Shown: positions 48,501 to 58,496 of the stretch, piece by piece
Numbering within the stretch: position 1 is the first letter of the stretch
How the letters are laid out: each line of letters starts with the position of its first letter
From: Marsupella aquatica
Taxonomy: Eukaryota; Marchantiophyta
DNA length: 64,000 nucleotides
Reading direction: 5' to 3'
Assembly (NCBI GenBank): GCA_973895155.1
Contig: OZ316893.1
Coordinates: 18,414,001-18,478,000 of the forward strand
Made by a program: the position numbers and the translations under genes
The notes under the pieces: generated by a model
Databases searched by the model: none
The model's input: only the letters and a program-made list of their open reading frames with translations
Told to the model about the DNA's origin: nothing

Positions 48501-50672
48501 AACACCAACAGAGAACAGCCCCCCGTTGCCCTCAACGCAGCCCGGTACGTAGGCAACGAGCAATTCGGGCGTCATTTTGTCTATGACGAGTTCATTTTGC
48601 ACGGTGGTCCATTGGTATGGTGAATGGACTAGATTAATTATCACGGTATGATCTTGGATTCTGTGGGCAGAACCCCCGCGCGGTCCGAGTGGCGATCCTG
48701 GTCCAGACGCGGACACCGGCCCCCCGTCGCCTTCAAGGCAGCCTGGTACGTAGGCAACGGAGAAATTCGGGCGTCGTTTTGTCTTTGACCAGTTCAATTG
48801 GCGTTGTGGTCCAGTGATATGCAGAATGGACTGGATTGATTATCACGGTATGATCCTGGATTCTGTGTGCAGAACCCCCGCGCGGTCGAGTGGCGATTCT
48901 GGTCCAGACGCGGACACCGGCCCCCCGTCGCCTTCAAGGCAGCCTGGTACGTAGGCAACGGAGAAATTCGGGCGTCGTTTTGTCTTTGACGAGTTCAATT
49001 TGCCCGATGGTCCAGTGATATGGTGAATGGTCCAGACGCAGACAATGGACCCCGGTTTAATGATATGAGGGATGCTCTTCAATAGGTATCATAGTATGCT
49101 GTTGGCTTTCTGTGGACACAACCTATGCCCGTCCCGAGGCGTCCCGAGTGTAACCATAGCCAATTCGGATGCAGGCGTACTAGTTGTGCTGGACCTTTCT
49201 GGCACGCTATGGGAAAGGCGACGCGACAGCACGCAAGAAGATGGTTTTATCATGTGTAGTCGGGGACAATGTAGACTGCGGCCAGGTTGTCTTCGATTTG
49301 TGTATTGGTTGCTGGAGCATTTTACGGTTGGGATTTGGTCGTGTGCTGCATCACACAATGTGATGCCGTTATTGGAGGGGGTTTTTGGTCATGTGACAGT
49401 AAACCTGTTCAGGTTCATTCTTTGCCAAGACAATGTTTACTCCTCGGGCTACTGCTATTCGGGGTCGTCTCAGCGGATCATGCTGAAGCCCACGGCCCTC
49501 ATCGCAGCAAAATGGCCCAAATGGCCCAAATTTGGATATCGCTACACTGTCATCGTTGACGACAGCCCGGTGAAATTTATGCGCAGAAGTCCGGGTAATA
49601 ATATATACCTCCCGGAGTGGCCAAGAAAAGGTGCTGCTACTCCCGATTACGGAGACCCATTTGCAAACAGGTTTCTCTTGGGTTGGGTGGCTCCAAGGTT
49701 GAGCAATCTCAAGCGATGCCTGGATGATGGGGTGGTTCAATCCGTACCGGAGTTTCTAAGTGTTTTTAAAAACCGCGTCGAGGATCAGTATGTCAACACG
49801 CAAACGAAGGCGCACGGCAGGCTTGCCCGAGACGGAAACCTGGGTCTGAAAGCATGGCTTGGTCTGTATGGCCTAACGTTCTCATCTCATTGGTCTTGTT
49901 TTCCATTACATAAATTGCCGATAGCAAAGTCCTTACTCTGTGTTGTTTCCATGGGCAGATGAGCGTATTCTTGGCGCTTGGGATTTGCAGGCGGCGCATA
50001 ACAGCTGGTTGGAGGCACCAAGCTTTCGAAGCAAATTCGGCATAACCCCGACATGTAAGCCCAACTGAGTAACTGACTAAAGTACAACTTTACATAGCGC
50101 ATTCTTTGATTTTAGTGTTAAAATGATTGTTATCAACGGTATGGATTCATGTGATGACGCGCATTGTTGACTAAAGAGAATTCACATTTCATGCAGACAC
50201 AACGTGGGATGCATGGCAGAGCAACAGAAAAATTGTGGAATTCATGGTGGGCTGCTCTTGCGCCCTGTTCTCCATGGAACGCCGAACTGACCCCACTGAC
50301 AAAAGTCGGTTATTTGGGAGGGCTGAGGGTTTGTCTATTGACCCTCACATGGAAATCAGTTCTAGAAGGAAGGGAAATATGCTATTAGGAGAAGGGTTTG
50401 TTTATGTCAAACTTCTCGAACTTCCATCAACTGTGCAGACCGGAGGACCCGATTGGGATCCAGCTCTCTCAAGGCAGGGGTGCCTCTACAAGAACTTGCG
50501 GGTGGGGAACAAAATACGTTGGCCACTGAGTCTGGTATCGCCCTGTAAAAGCGCGCCCCGTGGGCATATCGGATTGAGGACTGTGCCCTCTCCTTGCAGG
50601 CCACGCTTCATAGTCCCTGAACCTCCTCCTTTAGAAGTGGACAATCTATATCCGGTCGTTCCCGTCAGTTAG
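45586..50672 (+). CDS. Zinc-finger / FCP1-HAD-like multi-exon gene, unrecognised family
   Basis: Ten exons can be fixed by phase and splice sites: 45586-46563, 46829-47117, 47513-47644, 47744-48292, 48425-48544, 48671-48745, 48873-48946, 49139 to about 49843, 49959-50054 and 50197-50672. All introns but the first are phase 1. Exon 1 has a CX4CX14HX3C finger (DWKCIIPGCP...HWLKC) and a helical block GFFPWRWQQ...YLGDTVLLKHPQYRVWLTAHL. Exon 4 is Lys/Ser-rich and disordered. Exons 5-7 are tandem Pro-rich copies. Exon 8 is an FCP1/SCP-like HAD domain. Exon 10 has KIRWPLSLVSPC, shared with the minus-strand paralogue. Exon 7 has a one-base deletion; skipping it keeps the frame. Whether the gene is functional is open. 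Function unknown; nuclear signalling or a transposon accessory gene are both possible. Confidence 0.6.
47744..48292 (+). other. Basic disordered-linker exon of the zinc-finger/HAD gene
   Basis: Starts after ATTAG acceptor with VAVGGGKKRKGAQ and is rich in Lys, Arg, Ser and Thr throughout, with KRRRATKS and similar basic clusters that could be nuclear localisation signals. No fold is expected. It joins the N-terminal zinc-finger exons to the Pro-rich and HAD exons. Confidence 0.5.
48425..49038 (+). repeat. Tandem exon-intron units in the zinc-finger/HAD gene
   Basis: An exon of 120 bp (48425-48544) and two of 75 and 74 bp (48671-48745, 48873-48946) share a GPxxDxDxGPPxPSxQPG ending and nearly identical following introns, which begin GTACGTAGGCAACG. 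The last two units are about 201 bp each and almost identical. Each intron carries TATCACGGTATG 20-30 nt before the acceptor. Confidence 0.85.
49139..49843 (+). CDS. FCP1/SCP-like HAD phosphatase domain exon with altered active site
   Basis: VLVVLDLSGTLWERR is HAD motif I, RPGCLRFVYWLLEHF and VGIWSCAASHNVMPLLE are the FCP1-family strand and motif II region, LKPTALIAAKWPKW precedes motif III, and YTVIVDDSPVKF is motif IV with its Asp pair. FCP1/SCP enzymes dephosphorylate phosphoserine, often on the RNA polymerase II tail. Here the usual DxDxT is DLSGT, so the second Asp (general acid/base) is Ser. The fold looks kept but phosphatase chemistry may be weak or lost. The exon is phase 1-1 and has no counterpart found in the minus-strand paralogue. 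The 3' border is uncertain (49843 or 49861). Confidence 0.7.
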
Positions 50673-50984
50673 CTGGCTCCATAGTACTGTAGCTATTTTG
50701 GGCGTCGAGGGAATGTTTTCTTAGAGCATCCCCACTGGTCGCTCCATTTGCGGGCCGGTATTGGGGGTATTTTCAGAGCTCATGGGGGTCGGGCCATCCG
50801 TCCAGTAGTTGCCTCGGACCTTTTCAGGCTGTAAAAAGTAGTGACCAGCTGATGTTCCCCTCCAAAGAATGTCGAACACTGCGAATGCATGTTTTGCTTT
50901 GCTCATAGCTCATGGTTTCTCGCTGTGTTGTTATTTGTGTATTTCAGTGGATAGCATTGCGCTTGCCTTGGACACAAGTTGCAT
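50673..50984. other. 3' flank of the zinc-finger/HAD gene
   Basis: About 310 bp between the stop codon and the LINE tail. No feature recognised. Confidence 0.5.
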
Positions 50985-51118
50985 ATGGTAATGGTAATGG
51001 TAATGGTAATGTATTATAAGCTCCGGGACCATGAAAGTCAAAGGAGCTGCCACAAAAAGTAAAGTACAATGCAATCAAAGAAAAGAGCAACCAAAAGAAA
51101 TTGCTCAGAAGAGGACAA

Positions 51119-54100
51119 CTATGTCCTCAAAGAAACTATGGACCTAGAGAGCCCTGAAAGATTTTCCAAACCTATTCTCCTTTCCCTATCCACCGCAAAG
51201 ATATATCTTCCAAGTTGCTGAGGGGGCAGACCAAACAATGCATACAAATCTTTCACCAAGATTTGAGATGCCATCCTAACCCCCTCATAAAACTTGCAAG
51301 CAATGAATACATGATATTCATTCTCTATACTAGAGCTATCACATAGTTGACAAACCCTCTTTTTCCTGTCAATATCCTTCCATCTCCCTTGTTCTACTTC
51401 AAGGTGGTGTGAGCTTAGTCTATACTGAGCAATAAGTTGTCTAAGTTGTACTGAGATAGTGCTAGATAAGTATTCTTGTTCTCGATATTTCTTCATGGGG
51501 TTCACATCTCTCATGTAGTATTGCTGCCGTGGGCTAGGTTCATGCCAAAGTTTGTGCAAAGCCTTTTGCTCAAGTTTTGCTCTTAGCTTGGTTGGGTGTG
51601 TTGGCCATTCATGTTCAGGAAAATCCCAAGCATGGGCCCACCTGCACACATCTGCATACCACCCTTTAGCTGAAGATGAGCGCAAGGCATGAAAAGGAAA
51701 TCTGTTTTCCTCCAACTCTCTTACACGCATGATGTATTTGAGTGTGTGGAAGAGTGCCTCCACCTCCAAAGGAAACAAGCCTGCCTCTGCAAGTGTAAGT
51801 GTATATGGGGTTTGTGACTTGATCCCAAGCTCCATCTCAAGAAATAGCTTTTGCAGCCCCTCAATCTGTTGCCACCCAGATTTAGACACACCTGCTCCCC
51901 AAATTGGTGCTCCATAAAGAATGACTGGTTTCACCAAAGCTCCAAAGAGATGTTTCCTTAACCTCCAAGTGTGTAGACCAGCTCTTTTGCATTTGTTCAT
52001 GAATGCATAAAAAGCTCTGTACCCATTGGCAGCCCTAGATTTTACACATGAGGCCCAACTCAAGTTTTGAGAGAACTCCACCCCAAGGTATTTGTAGGTC
52101 CTCACAAATTCCACCAGATTCCCTTGGAAGTAGAGCTCTGGATTTTGTCGTGTGCCAATGCCCAAACACTTGGTCTTCTTGAGGTTGACTACCATCCCTG
52201 TTGCTTGACAAAACTCCTCCAAGGCATTGAGATGTCTTTGCAAAGCTTCTTGAGCATGAGCAAGTAGGACCACATCATCTGCAAATATAAGAAGTTGGAG
52301 GACAAACCTACCCAATTGAGTGCCAACTCCACCATGCTCCTCCAAAATGTTGTGTAGTTGATCAATGAAGATGCCAAATAGAGTTGGTGAGAGAGGACAA
52401 CCTTGGATCACCCCAAGAGTGCTCCAGATTTCTTCAGAGGTTTCCTTTGAAAGTTTGATGCGCACTTCTTGGTACAATTTAGAAACAGCCAACCTGAGCT
52501 CTTCAGGCACTTCCAACTCCACCATCCTATCCCAAAGCTTGGATCGGGAAACTTTGTCAAAGGCCTTGGAGAAGTCCACAAACAAGCAAAATAATGGTTT
52601 ATGTGGAGATTTGGCCTTTTCACACAACACCCTCAAGCAGAGAATGTGATCCATAGTGCTGAATTCTCTCCTAAAACCTGCTTGTGAAGGTGCCCTTTTC
52701 ATCTCACTCTCCAACCAAGAGCTTAATCTGGCTTCAAGTAGTCCTCCCAAAACTTTAGCAAAAGTATTGCCTACCATGATGGTTCTGTAGTTGTGCACAT
52801 CGTCCTTGTTGCCTGCCTTGAAGATAGGCACCACTCTTCTGGTCATCCAAGCTTTAGGTAAACCTAAAGCCATTGCTTGATTCAGCTCATGCACCAAGTT
52901 TGTTAATAAAGAGGGTCCTCCCCACAAAAGAAGCTCCAAGTTCAGGCCCAACAGATCTTTAGCTTTCCCATGTTGCATGTGGGAAAGATGCACCTTCACC
53001 TCCCTCTCTGTAAACTGAATGGTGTCCCCAAGGGGCAAAGGCATGCCACTAGCATCTGGAAAGAAATACAAGGATGTGACATAGGTTACCAGGTCCTGGT
53101 GATCCAAGGGGGGAGTAGTCTTGCCTGATTGCATTCTCTCCCAAAAACGTTTTGGATGTTTGATGAACTCCTCACATAGTGATTGTTGATGACTCTTCAA
53201 GAAGCACCTCTTCTTGTGTTTGATGAAGTTCTTGTACATAGTGAATGCCAAAAGTCTCTTTTCCCCTGAATGCGATCTTGCTTGCATCCTTGCTCTAGCA
53301 CAATCCTCGTCAAACCAAGCCTTCATGTTTTGCTTTCTAGGGGGTTTGGTGGAGAAAGTAGAGGCTGCTGCTTATGCTATGACTTCTGAGAGCTCAATCT
53401 GATCATCCAGGGTATGGTGAAGATGTTCAAAGTTGGCTTTGAAGATGATTTCTCTATCAGGGTCTAGAAACAGAGGTTTGGGTACTGGCTTTCTATGCAC
53501 TTTGTTTGGGATTGTGGTCAGGTCAAGATGGAACAACAAAGGCAAGTGTGAAGACTCTGGTTGTTGATCAAGTATTTGAAAGTCAACCACTCTAGTGGCA
53601 GAGGTAGGTGAGGCAAGAAGGTAATCAATGGTACTACATCCTTGTTTAGATCTAAAAGTGTAACCAGATGATTGGGGAAATCTCTCAAGCCCATTCAATA
53701 TTCTTAGATTACAAGAAGGCTCCCAAATGCAAAAAGTGACGTGTCATGTCATTTGTTCTGGTGTCAAGAGCCTCTCTCACCCAAGGTATCTCTTCACTAC
53801 ATGATGACCAAGGTAAAGTTCCTAAGTCCTCACTTTCAGTAAATTGTTCATTAGATACCCTGGCATTAAAGTCCCCCACTATCCATGTCTCCCCTAGTGG
53901 TGATATATCATGAATGACTTGGATTAACCTATGAAATGGATAATGTGCATCAGCAATTCCCATCTTATAGACATTCATATTAAGGGGAGCAAAGTAGGTG
54001 ACAATCAGAAATGATGGAGTACCTCTGGTATGAAGTCTCACCACCATGAACTGCTTGCTGGGATCTTCATGCTCAATAGAGGTGATGTGTTGAAGTTGAT

Positions 54101-54323
54101 TCTTGGTGTAGACAGCAATGCCTCCAAACCCTCTTCCCCGTGTGGTCTTCTTCTCATTGAAGATGGATTGTATGCAAGTAAAGCCTTTAATGCTAGGTAG
54201 AGCATTTCCCTCATATTCACAAGTCTCCGTGAAAAGCAAGATGTCAAAATTCTCAAACAAAGGTTCCCCTCCAATTGCTGTTTCTATGGAAAGTCCTGAA
54301 ACATTCCATGCCATGACTCTCAA
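51119..54323 (-). pseudogene. LINE ORF2: endonuclease and reverse transcriptase
   Basis: About 1070 codons. The N-terminus MRVMAWNVSGLS, LLFTETCEYEG, WIVGDFNAR, CSTIDYLLAS and SSHLPLLFHL are the blocks of an APE-type endonuclease that nicks target DNA. RT blocks include VVPIFKAGNKDDVHNYRTI, LFCLFVDFSKAFDKVSR, GVIQGCPLSPTLF, LLIFADDVVLLAH (catalytic FADD) and YKYLGVEFS. A C-terminal zinc-binding block reads CQLC...EYHVFIACKFY. Breaks: a one-base frameshift near 53715 and an in-frame TAA at 53372-53374. Confidence 0.92.
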
Positions 54324-54335
54324 GGTCCCGATCCA

Positions 54336-55106
54336 TCATTTAGAAACAACTCTCTTCTTATTGGTAACAACAGCTTGTCCATTGCGCAAGTAGGCTACCA
54401 ATCCTTGGTCTTTGGCTACCCTCACCTTCTCAAGCTCAATTTTCCTTGCTTGGACTTGTGTGGGAGTCAGATCATCATCCAACCAAATCCTTAGCCCTTT
54501 AAGCATGCTCCTGTTAGCCATCACTCTAGCTTTCTCGGATTCAGCTGCAAACTTCACCAAGATTGGACGTGGAAGGTCCCCCTTCTTTTGCCCAATCCTA
54601 TATGCTTGCAAAATGATAGGGTCATGCACTTTCATCTGAGATTGGAATTATGAAATTGCTACCTTCTTGGTGTCTTCCTTCTCCTCCTCAACAAAGCCTG
54701 ATATTTTGCAGTTGCTGACTCTTGCATGCTGGTTCTTGTGTTCTTCCTCTAGTGCTCTCCTCTCCTCCTCCTTGGCTTGGACAAATTCCATATGTGATTG
54801 TTTTGCAGCCTGTGCAAAGGTTTTGAGCTTCTCCTCAATCTCCCCTACAGCCTCATGTATCACTGATTTCTCTGGGCACATACTCTTCTCCATGTCTCCA
54901 AAACACGATGCAAGCAATGAGAGTTGCTTACCATTCTCCTGAGTTTGAGATCGAAGATCACTAATCAACCTCTTTTGCTTGACATTCTCATTCTTTAGCT
55001 CCGTCACCTCCTTGCTGAGTGTGGTAATCTCAATTGCGGAGTTTTCAGCCACAACTAGGATTTTCTCAAGCAAAGCCTTGAGATGGGCAATCTCCTCCGT
55101 TGCCAT
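54336..55106 (-). pseudogene. LINE ORF1, interrupted by a stop
   Basis: Almost identical to the intact ORF1 at 41548-40778: coiled coil then RRM-like and C-terminal domains. A TAA at about 54648 replaces a Phe codon (TTC) that is kept in the deleted copy. Confidence 0.85.
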
Positions 55107-55149
55107 CACAAAGTTGAAACTGTTGTTAGAATGTACTCTTAGACGACAA

Positions 55150-56218
55150 ATAGAAATTGGGAGCAGTAGAGGATGTCAGTTGCAGCTCTACCTTTGCCAG
55201 TGATACACTCTCGCTGTTTGCAACACTCTGGCAAAATCTGAGCTCAAACCGCAGCCGATTGCCCTTCCAACTCGAAGTGAAATTTTGCCCCAAGCTCAGA
55301 ATCCCAAAACTGGACACGTAGCAGATCGTGCATGCTAAAGTGCATACCAAACGATGTCGGTTGCAGCTCTACCTTTGCCAGTGATACACTCTCGCTGTTT
55401 GCAACACTTTGCCAAAATCTGAGCTCAAACCGCAGCCGATTGCCCTTCCAACTCGAAGTGAAATTTCGCCCCAAGCTCAGAATCCCGAAACTGGACACGG
55501 AGCAGATCGTGCATGCTAAAGTGCATACCAAACGATGTCGGTTGCAGCTGTAACTTTGCCAGTGATACATTCTCGCTGTTTCCAATGCCCTGGCAAAGTT
55601 TGAGCTTAAACTACAGCCAATTTCCCTTCCAACTCGAAGTGAAATTTCACCCCAAGCTCAGAATTGCGAAACTGGAGACGTAGCAGATCGTGCATGCTAA
55701 AGTGCATATCAAACGATGTCGGTTGCAGCTCTAACTTTGCCAGTGATACATTCTTGCTGTTTCCAATGCTCTGGCAAAATCTGAGCTCAAACCGTAGCCG
55801 ATTGCCCTTCCAACTCGAAGTGAAATTTCGCCCCGAGCTCAGAATCGCGAAACTGGAGACGTGGCAGATCGCGCATGCTAAAGTGCATACCAAACGATGT
55901 TGGTTGCAGCTCTAACTTTGCCAATGATACATTCTCGCTGTTTTCAATGCTGTTTTCAAAGTCTGAGCTTAAACCGCAGCCGATTGCCCTTCCAACTCGA
56001 AGTGAAATTTCGCCCCGAGCTCAGAATCGCGAAACTGGAGACGTGGCAGATCGCGCATGCTAAAGTGCATACCAAACGATGTCGGTTGCAGCTCTAACTT
56101 TGCCAGTGATACATTTTTGCTGTTTTCAATGCTGTTTTCAAAGTCTGAGCTTAAACCGCAGCCGATTGCCCTTCCAACTCGAAGTGAAATTTCGCCCCAA
56201 GCTCAGAATCCCGAAACT
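55150..56218 (-). repeat. LINE 5' monomer array
   Basis: About six tandem monomers of 180-183 bp; the shared word ATGTCGGTTGCAGCTCTAAC recurs near 55354, 55535, 55715, 55896 and 56079. Such arrays act as tandem promoters in mouse L1; that role here is inference. Open frames within them are repeated artefacts. Confidence 0.9.
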
Positions 56219-56251
56219 CCACTTTGCGGTGGATAGGGAAAGGAGAATAAA
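56219..56251 (+). mobile_element. Tiny inverted piece of LINE ORF2 end
   Basis: About 28 bp reading TTTGCGGTGGATAGGGAAAG and on equals the end of ORF2 (complement of 51172-51200) but in the opposite orientation, joined directly to the 5' end of the long LINE. Confidence 0.8.
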
Positions 56252-58490
56252 TACATTGTGAAAGACTCTCCATTCAAGAAACATGATTGATGACATTAAT
56301 CCCATATTCAGAAAGAACGATCAGATTGGCATACGACAATCTCTGAATGAGCGTATGTTAGTCTCCCTAGAGTAAGGAAAAAATAGATGTCATTTTAAAC
56401 AAAGATTTCTAAAAAACAAATTGTCCCCTTCCCTTTTATATCCATCCCCTTCATTTACCCTAAGCGTTGTCGCATCAGCCACACATAAATAAAGTCTCAC
56501 TATGATTAGTTACAAAGAGTAAATGAAAATATAAGTTCTCACTATGATTCTTTCGAAAGGTATCTGTGCCATGTGTAGTTTGAAGTCCTGGAAATCACGG
56601 TATGGATGGCAACCAGGCGACGTCCCCGACGGCCTCCGAGCAGGGTCGTCCAGGCCGGCCTCATCCAGAGGACCGCCTTTTATGTTGAATCCGAAGAGGC
56701 TGTCTCGTCTTTACTCCCCAATGTGGAAGAGGTGAGGAAAACACATTATCCAGGATGTGGAGTGGCTTTGATTGGATTATGCCATGTGTAGTTTGAAGTC
56801 CTGGAAATCACGATATGGACGGCAACCAGGCGACGTCCCCGACGGCCTCCGAGCAGGGTCATCCAGGCCGGCTTCATCCAGAGGACCGCCTTTTATGTTG
56901 AATCCGAAGAGGCTGTCTCCTCTTACTCCAAGCCAGCCTCCGTAAGGAAAACACATTATCCAGGTTATTCATTAGGAGTGGATTTGCACGATAGATGTGG
57001 ATGTGAAAAAAGATGTCATTGTTGTGGCCATTTTATGCTTGGGGCCAATGATTGTGTCATTGGTCGATTATAGGGTTATTGCAAAAAAGAACTTACTATG
57101 TAGTAACAAATACTTCATAGAGAGATTTCAAAAAAATATTAATACTTTTTATCAGCTCAATAGCCTTTTTCCACTTTGCTAATTTTTTGGTGGCAAATAT
57201 AAACAGGTTATTCATTAGGAAGAGTGAGATTCAACAATTTGCGCATAAGGTACAAGAGTAAAATAACAGATGAAACTAAAAAGAATCATGAACACCAGTA
57301 GAGGTACTTGTGTGTACTTACCCTAGGTAATGAACTGGCCGCTGGATTCGCCATATAGCAGTTTCATAATTTAGTTCTCACCTCAATACCCTTTTCCCAC
57401 TTTACTACAAATAGCATCTTTTCAACTGGAAACTCTAATTTGTATTCTTGTTTTTCTATAAGTTTACTTTACTTGAATGTGTAAACCCTAAATCCTAAAC
57501 ATATGTCCAAAAGGTCTCATCAGATTGTCTTCTTGGACCATTACAGTCACGTGTCAACTCACATCCCTTCCAATCACCTTGATATTAGAATTGTACTATG
57601 GCATGTTAGTACCATAGTCTAGGGGCGGATTGAAACTCACCTGTGCCCCAAGGCACTTTCATTCCTTTAATGTGAACTCTTTTGCTCACTCCCATGTAAA
57701 AAAATCAGAATTGTCATCGTTGGCATCTGTATTTTATTGCCAGATGGCATACGGCAGTTTGTTACGTATCATTGCTTGGTCCAGTGAATGACTTAAATAT
57801 ATTCCCGACGTTTATCCTGGTATGGATGTTGGGTGTCGCATATGCCCTGTCCCGATGCGCAATTTAGGCCACGTACTAACTCCCCACCCCCTCCCCTGAC
57901 GCGAATCATACACGATCTTTGCGGCCGTCGTATTTACATACCATGATATTACCAAGTGCTCCTTTACACGGACAGAACTAATTCAAAAAATGTAAGTGGG
58001 GCATACAATTGTCATGTACATCCGGTATGACATAAAGTGGTCCACATAATTGTCCGAGACAATTGTACATCTTTCGAGTGATCTTTTCAGGCGTCGTTCG
58101 CCACAAAATGTGTTCTGCACAGGGTTTCGTTCATGTCCATTAAGTGGCAAGGTCGATGATGTGCCAGTTCGTGGGGCTGTAAATTTGGGCGTCCACAACC
58201 GATACATTATTGATCGCTACAGGAGCTCTCGAAGCAAATTCAATTGCTAATGCGAGAATGTAAGTGGGGCATACAATCATCGACCACTCTTGCTGATCGC
58301 AATAGTGGAGACATCACATCAGGAATGCAAGGCTCTATTCGAGCCCAGCCTCACAAATGGACGGATGTAAATCCCTGGAAGCGCTTTGCATCTCCCTGCA
58401 ATAGCACACGAGGTACTGCTCTTGGGAGGAGTGGACCGGGACCTCCATTTTGTTGCTGCGAAATGTGATAGCAAAAATGGAGACTTTATT
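56252..58490. other. Spacer with decayed exon-like units
   Basis: No intact gene. 56567-56779 and 56780-56960 are direct copies of a 213-bp unit with TGGAAATCACGGTATGGA before a CAACCAG acceptor-like end and a GC-rich exon-like stretch. Around 58090-58230 a plus-strand stretch ends with CTCGAAGCAAATTC, as in exon 9 of the zinc-finger/HAD gene, so this may be a further relic of that family. Confidence 0.5.
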
Positions 58491-58496
58491 CACAGT

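Larger units (their letters stand above)
50985..56218 (-). mobile_element. Nearly complete LINE (L1-type ORF1, APE-RT ORF2)
   Basis: On the minus strand: six or so 5' monomers of about 180 bp (55150-56218), ORF1 (55106-54336), ORF2 (54323-51119), a 3' UTR of about 130 bp and a tail of four ATTACC units at 50985-51010 instead of poly(A). No target duplication could be found. ORF1 has one stop and ORF2 one frameshift and one stop, so the copy is recently dead. Three related fragments lie elsewhere in the window. Confidence 0.9.

Noticed and set aside
55126-56261. Repeated frames in the LINE 5' monomers
   Set aside because: The same frame recurs because the monomer recurs; no start-codon or domain support.
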